NCBI GenBank assembly: GCA_937959275.1
Contig: CALGLU010000009.1
Span: forward strand, 1 to 64,000
Direction of reading: 5' to 3'
DNA length: 64,000 nucleotides
Origin: an uncultured Saprospiraceae bacterium
GTDB lineage: Bacteria; Bacteroidota; Bacteroidia; Chitinophagales; Saprospiraceae
Shown here: positions 16,675 through 26,386 of the stretch, one piece after another
Layout: every line of letters begins with the position of its first letter
How positions within the stretch are numbered: position 1 is the stretch's first letter
Position numbers and translations under genes: made by a program
The notes under the pieces: generated by a model
Told to the model about the DNA's origin: nothing
The model's input: only the letters and a program-made list of their open reading frames with translations
The model's database searches: none

Positions 16675-17925
16675 TTAATTACAACCAATACTATTGGTTT
16701 CAAACCGACCGCCATTCAAAACTTCAAATCCGTCTTCTAAACAAATGGATGTTTTTGCTGAAAAGATTACAATCCCTGAAGCAAATACCGTACCGTCTGA
16801 AATCACATTCGCTGAAGCTTCTTTCGTACCCGATGGTATGGTATTACTTGTTGTGGTATAGACTTGTGGGCAGTTTGGATTGCTCCCACTACATTGACTA
16901 TTGAGTAAGCCTGGTCTATAGGTATTGATCGCAGCGACCATTCGATTACCTTGACCAGTCGTAAACATATTCATACAATTGTCATCAACATAATCCATAT
17001 AATTCATGAACATGACACCATCACCACCTGATGTACAGTTGTCAGTTAAGGGGAAATTAGGACAACCATAGTTTTCTTCAAACTGATTTGGCGTATCGGC
17101 TACTAGATCATCATCGCCTGCTGCACAGCCACCGTAGCCCCAAACATGATCCAAATTTAGCCAATGACCGACCTCGTGTGTAACCGTTCTACCAAGACCA
17201 TAAGTGCCGCCATCTGGATTTGGATTCGCTATCGAACCAATTGTAAAATAAGCATGGACTGCCGCATCAGAGTTAGCTGGCCCACCTGGAAATTGCGCAA
17301 AACCAAGTAAAGCATCATTGACACATTGATTGCTTTCATCACGGTCATCCAGCCTAAAGAGAGAAAAGATATTTAAATATTTTTCGCTATCCCATATATA
17401 AGGATTTACAAAACGGCTATCTACATAATCAGGATCCCAACAAGCATTTTGATTGATATTGCCAATCGAACTAATGTTGTATCGATTCACACCAGAGGTC
17501 GAATTGCCATTGGGGTCTTCAGTAGCCAAGCAAAACTGAATTTGTGTATCCGCCGCCAAGGCTTGAAAAGCAGCAGGCGTATTGCCGACATCACTATTAT
17601 TACGCGAATAGTCATCGTTTAATTGATCCAATCCGGCTTGCAGTTGGGCGACAGATAAATTTTCATTCGAGCCAATAGCATCGCCATTATGAAACACCTG
17701 AAACACAACAGGTATCGTGATAACCGCAGCTCTTTGATTAGCATGATTGGCAATATAGTCTTGCACTCTTTTTTCATTGACAATTCTATTTTGCTGAAAC
17801 GATGGGTTGTCCTGCATCTTTTGAATATGATGCTCGTGGGCTACGCAACGCTTGTATTGCGCATTTGCATTGACCACAAAAAAAGAGAACATAACACAGA
17901 GAAAAAGTTTGAGAGGATTTGTCAT
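16675..17925 (-). CDS. Secreted M43 (cytophagalysin/pappalysin) zinc metalloprotease
   Basis: 416 residues with a signal peptide (LFLCVMFSFFVVNANA). The catalytic HEVGHWLNLDH has zinc ligands H250, H254 and H260 and base E251. A Met-turn (MFMNYMDYVDD) follows, typical of family M43. Seven or more cysteines fit an extracellular protein. The C-terminus (ICLEDGFEVLNGGRFET) matches a short beta repeat often found near the end of T9SS-exported proteins, though no classic sorting domain is visible. Probably secreted by the T9SS whose genes lie at 44-52 kb. Confidence 0.9.
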   Translation of the reverse strand: MTNPLKLFLCVMFSFFVVNANAQYKRCVAHEHHIQKMQDNPSFQQNRIVNEKRVQDYIANHANQRAAVITIPVVFQVFHNGDAIGSNENLSVAQLQAGLDQLNDDYSRNNSDVGNTPAAFQALAADTQIQFCLATEDPNGNSTSGVNRYNISSIGNINQNACWDPDYVDSRFVNPYIWDSEKYLNIFSLFRLDDRDESNQCVNDALLGFAQFPGGPANSDAAVHAYFTIGSIANPNPDGGTYGLGRTVTHEVGHWLNLDHVWGYGGCAAGDDDLVADTPNQFEENYGCPNFPLTDNCTSGGDGVMFMNYMDYVDDNCMNMFTTGQGNRMVAAINTYRPGLLNSQCSGSNPNCPQVYTTTSNTIPSGTKEASANVISDGTVFASGIVIFSAKTSICLEDGFEVLNGGRFETNSIGCN

Positions 17926-18037
17926 TATATTTAGTTTGTGACCTCAATGTACAGGGAACACTTGCATCGAATTTTAGATTTTATACCAAACAGGAAATTT
18001 TGTATACTTTTTGACTATCTGTGAATAGTTACCAAAT

Positions 18038-19108
18038 TTATGATTGGATAGAAAGGACTGTCTGATAAAGTTTGGTGTAGATTGCCGCATAAGCTGGTCC
18101 TGTTTTTTCTGCCGTCTGACCTTGAGCAATTTCAGGAGGCGACTCTAAGATTTGATCCAACAACTGCGCTAAACCCTTAGGAGAAATATCAGCCGGATAG
18201 TTTTGTAATAATGGAGAATCAAATTGATTCATGGGAGATTTGTCAATAGCGAATACTGGAGTCCCAGACAGTATTGATTCTAATATAGGCAATCCGAATC
18301 CTTCATTTAGAGAAGGATAAACGCAGATTTGTGCACCATAATAAACGGAAGGCAATTCATTATAATCTAATCCAGAAATGTGGGTGACCGGTATATCGTA
18401 TTCTTCTATTTTACCAATTATGACAAGCCTAACCGAGGTATCTTGAAGATGCTTCACCGCCTCCACAAGAAAGGGAATGTTCTTTCTCTTTTTTGTATTA
18501 CCGACAGCTAGAATATAGCGATCCGGAAGATTATAAATTTGCGCGACTTCTGCGAAATTTCGAATCGGATTGTAAAATTCTGGTGCTGCTATTTGTTGAA
18601 TAATTGACACTTTAGCTGGGTCATAGTTTGAAACCTTTGAAATATCGCTTTGAGTGGTTTCGCTAATTGCCACAATATGATCAGCACAGTCGATGGCAAA
18701 CTTCAGTTTTTCATTCAAGATGAGCCTATCAGGGAATCGATAATCATATTTATGAGACTTCCATAATGTATCATGAATCGTGACGACTGTTTTGATTCCT
18801 GTTTTTTGAATACCTGATGGTATTTCTCCTGAAAGACCATGGTATAGCTCAATCCCATCATTTAGCAACTGCTTTACCAAACCTTTAGATCTCCAATACC
18901 AGCTAAAAGGGCCTCGATAGGTTCTGATAAAAAAGCGTGGTTCGTCCATAAACACTGACAGGTCGTATGGTGAACTGATTTTTGGTGTATAGAGATAGAT
19001 GCTTAAATCTGGATTAGAGTCATGCAACGCTAATAAAAGCGTGCGTGCGTAGCTTGCGAGGCCGCCTTGATTATTGAAAAGTCTCTTCGCATCAAATCCA
19101 ATCTTCAT
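18038..19108 (-). CDS. Glycosyltransferase family 4
   Basis: 356 residues with a GT-B fold of family GT4: N-terminal IGFDAKRLFNNQGGLASYARTLL, the ILAVGNTKKRKNIPFLVEA donor-domain start, and the NEGFGLPILESILSGTPVFA donor-binding motif with the conserved EX7E glutamates (NEGFGLPILE). It transfers a sugar from a nucleotide donor in the cytoplasm. No other polysaccharide genes adjoin it; the EF-G paralogue lies upstream. Confidence 0.9.
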   Translation of the reverse strand: MKIGFDAKRLFNNQGGLASYARTLLLALHDSNPDLSIYLYTPKISSPYDLSVFMDEPRFFIRTYRGPFSWYWRSKGLVKQLLNDGIELYHGLSGEIPSGIQKTGIKTVVTIHDTLWKSHKYDYRFPDRLILNEKLKFAIDCADHIVAISETTQSDISKVSNYDPAKVSIIQQIAAPEFYNPIRNFAEVAQIYNLPDRYILAVGNTKKRKNIPFLVEAVKHLQDTSVRLVIIGKIEEYDIPVTHISGLDYNELPSVYYGAQICVYPSLNEGFGLPILESILSGTPVFAIDKSPMNQFDSPLLQNYPADISPKGLAQLLDQILESPPEIAQGQTAEKTGPAYAAIYTKLYQTVLSIQS

Positions 19109-19198
19109 AGTTCTATTTCACCTTTACTTTTCGTCGTTTTATGCAATCTAACAGAATAAATTTTAAAATTACTGTATTCTAAAATTTGAGAATAAAAA

Positions 19199-19228
19199 AG
19201 GTGATACTTTTTTAAAAAAGTATCACCT
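19199..19228 (-). terminator. Perfect 15-bp hairpin terminator after the EF-G paralogue
   Basis: AGGTGATACTTTTTT is followed directly by its exact complement. On the minus strand the stem is followed by TTTTTTATT. It lies 20 bases past the stop of the EF-G-like gene. Confidence 0.85.
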
Positions 19229-19247
19229 AAATCAACCTATGGTTCAT

Positions 19248-21374
19248 TTACGCAGCCTCTGACTCCGCACGATGTTCTTTCGTTAGCGCAGACTGTATCT
19301 CTGGAGTGACTGGCATATACTCCGAAAATTGTCTGGTAAACTTAGCACGCCCTTGAGTTAATGAGCGTAAACTAGTCGAATATTGATACATTTCCGCAAG
19401 GGGCACCTTGGCTTTGATCACCTGATAATGGCCGTCCGCCTCCATGCCTTGTATAATAGCACGTCTTGTCTGCAGATCACCCATTACATCACCCATTACT
19501 GTATCTGAACACATGATTTCTACATCATAAATTGGCTCCATCAATTGTGGATTAGCTTGCACAAATGCTGTCTTATAAGCTTGTGCCGCAGCTAACATAA
19601 AGGCCATATCATTAGAATCCACCGCATGCATCTTACCATCATATATACAAACCCTAAGATCCTGACAATTCGATCCGGTCAATGGGCCTTCTTCCATTTG
19701 GCCCATGATGCCCTTTTTGATCGCATTCGAATATTTAGCATCGATACTGCCACCGACAATACACCAATAAAAGGCTAGTTTGCCACCCCAAGGCAGTTCT
19801 TCTATTTCTGTCTTCCGCACATTAAGGTCTGCTGGCTCTGGCATCCCTTCATAATACGGCTCGAGCCTCATATGCACTTCACCAAACTGGCCTGAGCCAC
19901 CTGACTGTTTCTTATGGCGATAGCTTTCATTCACTGATTTGCGGATCGTCTCCCGATACGGGATCCTTGGACGAACAAACTCCATACTAATCCCATTCAC
20001 TTTTTCTACTCTGTATTTGATAATATCTAAATGGAGCTGGCCTTGACCATGCATGATCGTTTGCTTGAGTGTAGGCGATTGTTCTATCAGGAGGGTTGGA
20101 TCTTCATCTGTGATTTGATGCAGTGCCTTCATTAGTTTTTCCATATCTGCCTTTCCTGGAGGAGAGATTGCAGTACGAATCCTGGAGGCCGGAAAATGGA
20201 TTGCATCAATTTGATGATCAACTCCCTTTTCATTCAATGTGTGGTTTGTTTTCGCTGACTTCAATTTGACTGTGGCGCCAATATCTCCAGCCATGAGGCG
20301 ATCAACATTACTTCTCGTCTTACCATTCGCGACAAACACTTGATTGATTCGCTCTAGAGTCCGATTTTCTACATTGATTAATTCATCCCCACCACCAATA
20401 CTACCTGAGTATACTTTAAAATAAGAGACTGTGCCAACTTGGGGTTCTGTTAGAGTCTTAAACACAAACATTGTCTTTGGACCAGAAGAATCGCAGACAA
20501 GCTCTCCGCCACCATGTAATACTTCTGCTGGTCGATTCGCAGGACTAGGGGCAATATCATTCAAGAATCCCATAATTCTGCCACTGCCCATATTCGTTTC
20601 TGCCGATGCGCAAAAGACAGGATAAATCTGCTGATTTGCCAATGCAATCGTCAACCCCTTTGCTAGCTCCTCTTCATTTAGGCTGCCTTGATCAAAAAAC
20701 TTCTCCATCAATTCTTCATCATTTTCAGCTGCTGCCTCGACTAAGGCATTGTGCATTTCCTGAGCCCTTGCCATTTCTTCTTCTGGGATTGGCTTTTTGG
20801 TCGGCTTGCCTCCGTCTGGACCAAACTCATACACTGTCATACGCAATGCATCAACAATCGTATTGAATCCTGTTCCCTGATTTAAAGGATACTGAACTGC
20901 TAATACCTTATTTCCAAATCTTGCTTTTGCCTGATCTAAGGTTATATCAAAATCTGCCTTTTCATGATCGCATTGATTGACAACTAAGATCACTGGTGTT
21001 TTAAATTGTTGTACATATTCCCATAAAATTTCTGTCCCAACTTCAACACCACTCGAAGCATTTAAAATCATTAATCCCGTATCAGCCACTTTCAATGATG
21101 AAATAACTTCACCAACAAAATCATCAGACCCTGGAGTATCTAAAATATTGATTTTTGAATCCTTCCATTTTGCATGTAATAGGGTACTGAATATAGAATT
21201 GCCTTTCTCTTGTTCTATATTGGTATGGTCGGATATTGTTGAATTTGAACCAACTTTTCCGATTCTGGCGATTTCTGAAGCTTCAAAGAGCATACATTCT
21301 GCGAAACTTGTTTTTCCAGATCCAGAATGTCCAAGTAAAGTTATGTTTCTAATATCTTGAGTTTTAAAAGCCAT
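19248..21374 (-). CDS. Elongation factor G paralogue with altered GTPase motifs (EF-G2-like)
   Basis: 708 residues with the full EF-G layout (GTPase, domain II, ribosomal S5-like domain IV, domain V). The G1 loop is GHSGSGKTS (15-23) instead of AHIDAGKTT; the switch I RGITI is KGNSI; and in G3 the motif DTPGHVDF reads DTPGSDDF, so the catalytic histidine is S83. G4 is NQCD. These changes set it apart from canonical FusA and suggest little or no GTP hydrolysis. A GTPase-deficient EF-G2 paralogue is known in Bacteroides; whether this is its orthologue is inference. Single gene with its own terminator. Confidence 0.88.
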   Translation of the reverse strand: MAFKTQDIRNITLLGHSGSGKTSFAECMLFEASEIARIGKVGSNSTISDHTNIEQEKGNSIFSTLLHAKWKDSKINILDTPGSDDFVGEVISSLKVADTGLMILNASSGVEVGTEILWEYVQQFKTPVILVVNQCDHEKADFDITLDQAKARFGNKVLAVQYPLNQGTGFNTIVDALRMTVYEFGPDGGKPTKKPIPEEEMARAQEMHNALVEAAAENDEELMEKFFDQGSLNEEELAKGLTIALANQQIYPVFCASAETNMGSGRIMGFLNDIAPSPANRPAEVLHGGGELVCDSSGPKTMFVFKTLTEPQVGTVSYFKVYSGSIGGGDELINVENRTLERINQVFVANGKTRSNVDRLMAGDIGATVKLKSAKTNHTLNEKGVDHQIDAIHFPASRIRTAISPPGKADMEKLMKALHQITDEDPTLLIEQSPTLKQTIMHGQGQLHLDIIKYRVEKVNGISMEFVRPRIPYRETIRKSVNESYRHKKQSGGSGQFGEVHMRLEPYYEGMPEPADLNVRKTEIEELPWGGKLAFYWCIVGGSIDAKYSNAIKKGIMGQMEEGPLTGSNCQDLRVCIYDGKMHAVDSNDMAFMLAAAQAYKTAFVQANPQLMEPIYDVEIMCSDTVMGDVMGDLQTRRAIIQGMEADGHYQVIKAKVPLAEMYQYSTSLRSLTQGRAKFTRQFSEYMPVTPEIQSALTKEHRAESEAA

Positions 21375-21595
21375 CTAATTAATTTTTTGGATTCAAAATG
21401 AGCAACATTCATATCTGAAGAAGTCATTTTCTATTGATGCAAATAGGCAGAACCCTCAGAATAGCAATTAAAATAATCAAATATGTCTAATTTTCAATAG
21501 ATATGATTGCAAAATGAGGCTAGCCTAGGTATTAATTTTGTATTAAAGATGTAATAGATACGTAAAGTGTTCTCTAATAGCCAGTTTTATATATG

Positions 21596-22636
21596 TTAAT
21601 CCTCTATATCAAGTAATCCGAATTCAAGACTTGCTTCTTTGCAGTGATTGAATACTTCAACGATATCCTTGATAGACTGATCTATTGACCGATAGTTAAA
21701 ATCAAATAACCGAATTGACTTAGCATGATCATATTCTAAGGACTCTTGAGACATTTTAATCGATTGTGCATTCAATATTGACTTGTCACCTTTCACCCAT
21801 TCACTGATCGTGGCTGCAATGATCCCCAATCTTGCAACAACAGCCGGCAGTTGTTTTTGTGGAGCATTTTTTCCTAATGTTTTTGATATTGATTCTATTA
21901 TTTTCTGGTGTGTCCAATTTTCAGCGGAAGCAATAAATCGCTTACCACTCAAACCCTCATTTTCTAAAGCCAAGACGATTAACTCAGCCACATCCCGCAC
22001 GTCGATAAGCCCAATAGATCCACTTGGATAGTAAGGCAATCCTTTATCGACCATTTGAATAATGGATACGGTACTCGAGTTCCACTCCCCTGCACCGATA
22101 ATCATGGATGGATTTATAATGACCGCTTCTAATCCTTCTGCTACAGCTCTCATCACTTCTCGCTCAGCATATTGCTTAGAGACGCCATAAGCTGTATTAT
22201 CCGCATCATCTTTCCATTCTGTCTCTTCATGAATTAGCTCCTGCTGCAGCCCGGGACCGATTGATGCAACACTACTAACAAAAACAAATTTTTGCACTCC
22301 TCGATCCAAGGCATAGTCTGCCAATAATCTGGTAGAATCGACATTGCTGCGCATTAAGGATTTTTGATTTTTATTTGATAAGGACACTTTTGCTGCGGCG
22401 TGAATGATGGCATCCACCTTATTTTGTAGCAAAGACTCAACCTCAAGTTCATCCGTCAAATCACATTGAACCCAGGTCACTTGATCTTTAATATCCTCAA
22501 TCAATATGAATCGGCTAGTCGACCGATGCGTGCATGTTATGTTAGTATAACCTTTATGCAAGAGCAGCCTTAGCAAATAACAACCTAAAAATCCAGTTGC
22601 TCCAGTCAGTACTATATGGCTATCTCGTTGAATCAT
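21596..22636 (-). CDS. NAD(P)-dependent epimerase/dehydratase (extended SDR)
   Basis: 346 residues. The Rossmann motif is GATGFLGCYL near residue 12; the catalytic residues appear as VSSVAS (Ser) and YGVSKQYAE (Tyr-Lys). The relatives nearest in pattern are dihydroflavonol-reductase/NAD-epimerase-like proteins of unknown substrate. Its start overlaps the anmK stop by four bases, so it is translationally coupled to it. Confidence 0.85.
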   Translation of the reverse strand: MIQRDSHIVLTGATGFLGCYLLRLLLHKGYTNITCTHRSTSRFILIEDIKDQVTWVQCDLTDELEVESLLQNKVDAIIHAAAKVSLSNKNQKSLMRSNVDSTRLLADYALDRGVQKFVFVSSVASIGPGLQQELIHEETEWKDDADNTAYGVSKQYAEREVMRAVAEGLEAVIINPSMIIGAGEWNSSTVSIIQMVDKGLPYYPSGSIGLIDVRDVAELIVLALENEGLSGKRFIASAENWTHQKIIESISKTLGKNAPQKQLPAVVARLGIIAATISEWVKGDKSILNAQSIKMSQESLEYDHAKSIRLFDFNYRSIDQSIKDIVEVFNHCKEASLEFGLLDIED

Positions 22637-23670
22637 CTATATACACAACCAGCAATGGTATCAGAAGTTGCACCCGTCACAGAACTAAATACATTGACTT
22701 TGTCATGAATCCTCAAGTAGCCCATCAATGCCATCAGAATTGCTTCTTTAAATTCGACCACCTCTTTTTCAGGCAACACTAATTCGATTTGTTTTTCAGC
22801 TAGTTTATGCTGCAACAGTTGCATTAAAAAAGTATTGAAAGCACCACCTCCTGATACAAAAACGGATTTGATGTCCGCTTGTAGCTCATTTGAAATGATT
22901 GTAACAATTAATTCTACAGCAGTGCGTAAGCGATCATTCACGGCATATACATCATTCCTAAATAAGTCCACAAATTCTCGTTGGACAAATTGATTGTCGA
23001 GTGATTTTGGAGCGGGCATCTTATAATAGGCATGAGCTAGAGCTTTGTTTAACAGCTGGGGTATGATCGTTCCACTTTTCGACAACGCACCATTTTCATC
23101 AAATATCAGACCGGCCTCTATTGCCAAAGCATTTAATAATTGATTGCAGGGACCAATATCATAGGCCTGTATTCGATCCTCTTGATGAAAACTAATATTA
23201 CAGATACCTCCCAAATTTAGATATGAATCGTAGCCTGCGAAAAGATATCGCTCGACGACAGGAGCGATTGGTGCTCCCTGCCCTCCTTTCGCCATATCCT
23301 GCAATCTAAATTCTGAGATCACTGGTATGCCTGTGTAGCCATTCAAATAAGCGCCTTGTCCGAGCTGGTAGCTGTATTGTTGTTCGGGTGAATGCAGCAG
23401 GGTGTGCCCATGACTGGCAATATAATCAAGCTGACTCTCTTGCAAAAAATCAAGAATGATTTTGGAAATGTAATTTGAGTACTCTGTCTCCAACAAACAA
23501 AGTCCTGAATGACTTATCGTCGTGGCATTTTGAAGTCGATCCACCCAAGCATCGGAATACGGAATACTCGTCGCTCTTAGTAGATTAAAGTCATTCTCAC
23601 TCGCGAATGAACATAAGGCAAGATCTAATCCGTCGAGAGAACTGCCGGACATGCATCCTAGGATAATCAA
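22633..23670 (-). CDS. anmK: Anhydro-N-acetylmuramic acid kinase
   Basis: 345 residues. The N-terminal GCMSGSSLDGLDLALC is the AnmK phosphate-binding block; ASHGHTLLH, YLNLGGICNIS, AYDIGPCN and VFVSGGGAFN are further conserved blocks of this ASKHA-fold kinase. It opens and phosphorylates 1,6-anhydroMurNAc from peptidoglycan turnover to MurNAc-6-phosphate in the cytoplasm. The start codon is TTG at 23670 (ATG occurs only at residue 7, inside the conserved block). Two bases separate it from the cytochrome gene upstream, so it is in an operon with the cytochrome and the epimerase. Confidence 0.93.
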   Translation of the reverse strand: MIILGCMSGSSLDGLDLALCSFASENDFNLLRATSIPYSDAWVDRLQNATTISHSGLCLLETEYSNYISKIILDFLQESQLDYIASHGHTLLHSPEQQYSYQLGQGAYLNGYTGIPVISEFRLQDMAKGGQGAPIAPVVERYLFAGYDSYLNLGGICNISFHQEDRIQAYDIGPCNQLLNALAIEAGLIFDENGALSKSGTIIPQLLNKALAHAYYKMPAPKSLDNQFVQREFVDLFRNDVYAVNDRLRTAVELIVTIISNELQADIKSVFVSGGGAFNTFLMQLLQHKLAEKQIELVLPEKEVVEFKEAILMALMGYLRIHDKVNVFSSVTGATSDTIAGCVYR

Positions 23671-23672
23671 AG

Positions 23673-24017
23673 CTATTTGCGCAGGCTAATCGCATAATCT
23701 ACGACAGCCTCTATTTCTTCTTTAGACAATATCGCTTCATAAGCAGCCATCAAGCCTTTGCCCTTAGTTACTTGTGTGATTGCTTCGTCTCGACTAATCG
23801 TAGCAGCTGTCAAATCTTTGGACCCATTTACGCCCAATTTCCCATCAGCTCCATGACAGAGAACACAGTTGATCTTAAATATTTTCTTTCCATCAGGTTT
23901 ATCAACAGCAGCAACTTTCTTCTCTTTCTTAGCTGGTTTGGTACTCTTTTTATCATTTGCATCTGCACATGCCCAAATCAAGGCAAATAAAGGAAGCAAA
24001 AGCATCAACTTCTTCAT
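23673..24017 (-). CDS. Small c-type cytochrome lipoprotein
   Basis: 114 residues. The signal ends LIWAC with a lipidated Cys17. A lysine-rich linker (about 24-44) precedes a class I cytochrome c domain with haem site CVLCHG and the distal Met in KGLMAAYEAILS. Length fits a mono-haem domain. It begins the anmK operon, although no functional link to muramic acid recycling is known. Confidence 0.88.
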   Translation of the reverse strand: MKKLMLLLPLFALIWACADANDKKSTKPAKKEKKVAAVDKPDGKKIFKINCVLCHGADGKLGVNGSKDLTAATISRDEAITQVTKGKGLMAAYEAILSKEEIEAVVDYAISLRK

Positions 24018-24207
24018 AGTTCAAAATTTGTAGTAATATAATAATAGTGGGCAGATAATTATTGTTTTAGATTCATAAAATGTGTTTAAGATAGAGAAAG
24101 CTGTATGGTCTGCTTTGTCTATACACCTGAACAACTTTATGTTGAATTGATCTTTAAATTTGTAAATTTAGCCATTCACCCACTAGTCTTGCTTCAAATC
24201 TTAGGAT

Positions 24208-24492
24208 ATGGATTTACCTAATTATTTATTTTGGGATATTGATTTGACTTCTCTTGATTTTAAAAAGAATGCTCGTTTTATTATTCAACGAGTTATTCAG
24301 AAAGGTTCTCTAAACGAATGGCGTTCTATTAAAGAATTCTATGGAATTGATTTTATCAAGCAAGAAATTTTAATGATGAGAAACTTAGATATAAAAACGC
24401 TTCAATTTTTCAGCACATATTTTGGAATCGACAAGATTAACTTTAGATGCTCTTCTATTCAACAATCCACCCACCAACACTTCAACTTCTAA
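24208..24492 (+). CDS. DUF6922 protein, first half of a decayed AbiE-like pair
   Basis: 94 residues matching DUF6922 in pattern: LFWDIDLTSLDFKKNARFII, VIQKGSLNEWRSIKEFYG and the C-terminal INFRCSSIQQS. These small proteins usually lie directly upstream of AbiEii-type nucleotidyltransferase toxins in Bacteroidota and probably act as the partner or regulator. Here the downstream gene is broken. A TAAATTTG sequence at 24155-24162 may be its -7 promoter element. Confidence 0.72.
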   Translation: MDLPNYLFWDIDLTSLDFKKNARFIIQRVIQKGSLNEWRSIKEFYGIDFIKQEILMMRNLDIKTLQFFSTYFGIDKINFRCSSIQQSTHQHFNF

Positions 24493-24753
24493 AAGATCTT
24501 CAAAGAGTAGATCTTCAAAGTTTACGGTCAGCAATTGATAAATATAAATAAGGAGCTAACAGCCTTACAACTCGTTGGTCAAGTAATCGAGTCGTCTCAG
24601 AATTTTCAGGTAAATCATCTTCTTGGCAAGACTGGAGAAGACAACATATCATAAGCATATTCACTAAGAAAAGAAATTTCATGGGACTATTTCATTTTTG
24701 GAATACTTTGGAAATTGATCGCATACAAACTTTTATCACTTATTTAAATTAAA
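24447..24753 (+). pseudogene. Remnant of an AbiEii/AbiGii-type nucleotidyltransferase toxin
   Basis: An ATG at 24447 overlaps the DUF6922 end, as in intact loci, and reads MLFYSTIHPPTLQLLKDLQ, resembling the AbiEii N-terminus, but stops at 24551. A second frame then reads ALQLVGQ, like the LVGGTSLAL catalytic entry of the family. A third open stretch ends at 24753. The GSx10DxD-like core is missing, so the gene is dead. Confidence 0.5.
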
Positions 24754-24839
24754 CTCTTTCCGATCTATCATATTATTGATACTTTGAGATTTAGATATTT
24801 TTAACACATGCTCAATAAATAGAAGTAACTTAAGAATAC

Positions 24840-25646
24840 GTGCAAGACTTTGAATCAATTAGCCACTATTTTAAACCAATACAACCTAGTGTAAATAGTG
24901 AAGAAGGACATGTAATATATCAAGAATACAAACCACATGGCCTTGTCAATAATTACATCTATTGCTATTGGCAATTACACACAGATCAAACATTAGACTC
25001 TCCTTACGTCTATCGCGTTGTTTCAGACGGCTGCATTGATATATTCTTTAATCTCACCAAACCATCACAAAGCTCTGTCATGGGTTTCTGTAAAAACTAC
25101 ACAGAGTTTTCAATCGGTCGAGAATTTAATTACTGCGGTATCCGATTTTATCCATCAGCATTTCCGCTATTATTCAATGTTTCAGCAAAAACTTTAAAGG
25201 ACAAATACCAAGCTCTTCAACTTATTCTACCTGAATTAGCAGCATACATTTCAAAGGAAATTGGTCAGGATTTTCATAGTGCAATAGCTACACTGAACGA
25301 TTTTTTCATACAGTTAACTCAAGAATCTACATTGGAAACTGACAGTCGATTTGCTCATGCCCTCTTGCATATATACAAACATAATGGTCACTTGGAAACA
25401 GAACGTGAGTTGATTGTTGGCCTTAGTCCTCGCCAACTAAGAAGACTTTTTAATTACTATATTGGAACGACACCCAAATCGTTTTGTCAAGTCGTCCGAT
25501 TTCAATACATTTTGAATGCTTCACTTCTAAATAAGAATTCACGTGATGACAAACTCTATTATGATGTTGGATTTAGCGACCAAGCTCACTTCATTAAAAA
25601 TTTTACCCAATTCTATGGCGTCACTCCAGCTAAGGCTTTGAAATAA
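24840..25646 (+). CDS. AraC-family transcriptional regulator
   Basis: 268 residues starting at GTG. The N-terminal part (about 20-120; YIYCYWQLHTD, VVSDGCIDIFFNL, GIRFYPSAF) is the DUF6597-type sensor domain. The C-terminal part has the AraC double helix-turn-helix with LSPRQLRRLFNYYIGTTPKSFCQVVRF and YYDVGFSDQAHFIKNFTQFYGVTP. It should bind DNA and probably regulates the VOC gene just downstream, which has its own promoter. Confidence 0.9.
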   Translation: MQDFESISHYFKPIQPSVNSEEGHVIYQEYKPHGLVNNYIYCYWQLHTDQTLDSPYVYRVVSDGCIDIFFNLTKPSQSSVMGFCKNYTEFSIGREFNYCGIRFYPSAFPLLFNVSAKTLKDKYQALQLILPELAAYISKEIGQDFHSAIATLNDFFIQLTQESTLETDSRFAHALLHIYKHNGHLETERELIVGLSPRQLRRLFNYYIGTTPKSFCQVVRFQYILNASLLNKNSRDDKLYYDVGFSDQAHFIKNFTQFYGVTPAKALK

Positions 25647-25686
25647 TTATGTCCGATTTATACAATTTTTGCTTCCGTTGCAGATT

Positions 25687-25694
25687 TACCTTTG
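25687..25694 (+). promoter_or_regulatory. Promoter -7 element of the VOC gene
   Basis: TACCTTTG matches TAnnTTTG exactly and lies 20 bases before the ATG at 25714. A TTTTTG lies 15 bases upstream, which is shorter spacing than usual. The AraC-type regulator gene ends 40 bases earlier. Confidence 0.45.
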
Positions 25695-25713
25695 AAGTAT
25701 AAAATTTACTACA

Positions 25714-26175
25714 ATGAAATTAAGTATCGTCACAGGCATCTTATTATTAACGGCATCACTGCATAGCCAACCAGACAATCAGCAGGTTAAGACTATGAAA
25801 CTAAATGCTGGTATCATTACAGCTAAACTAGCAGAAACTAAAGCATTTTATACAAACACACTTGGTTTCGGCGTCAGCTTTGAAAATGATTTTTATCTGC
25901 TTTTACACACACCAAACCATCAAGCTGAAATCAGCTTTTTACAACCTCATCATCCTACACAAAAACCAATCTTTCAAGTGCCATTTGAAGGCAAAGGAGT
26001 ATATCTGACAATTGAAGTTGAGGATGTTGATGCGATATACAAAGAACTCAGACGTAAGGGCGCTAAAATCGAGATTGAACTGCGAGATGAGGTTTGGGGT
26101 GATAGACATTTTTCCATCGTTGATCCAAATGGGATTGGCATTGATATCGTCACGTATTCAGCACCAGATAAATAA
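25714..26175 (+). CDS. VOC (glyoxalase/dioxygenase superfamily) protein
   Basis: 153 residues. A possible signal peptide (LSIVTGILLLTASLHS) precedes a single VOC domain: NAGIITAKLAETKAFYTNTLGF, VYLTIEVEDVDAIYKELRRKG and FSIVDPNGIGIDIVTY. VOC proteins include glyoxalases, dioxygenases and resistance proteins; here the export signal is unusual. If translation starts instead at the internal Met 28 the protein would be a cytoplasmic VOC protein of 126 residues. Substrate unknown. Confidence 0.83.
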   Translation: MKLSIVTGILLLTASLHSQPDNQQVKTMKLNAGIITAKLAETKAFYTNTLGFGVSFENDFYLLLHTPNHQAEISFLQPHHPTQKPIFQVPFEGKGVYLTIEVEDVDAIYKELRRKGAKIEIELRDEVWGDRHFSIVDPNGIGIDIVTYSAPDK

Positions 26176-26386
26176 ACATATGTATAGAGACAAGGCTTGC
26201 CATGTCTCTATACATCTATACCCATTTCAAATAGAACGATTCGCTAACTAAGCTTTCACTATCTTCGTTCTCGATTTCTGATACCATCCTAATGTAGTCA
26301 AACTTCCATCGAAGAACTAGCTTACAAGATTACAGAGAGGGACGCTATGTTAGACCAACATTAATAGATTAAAATTAAATGGAAGT

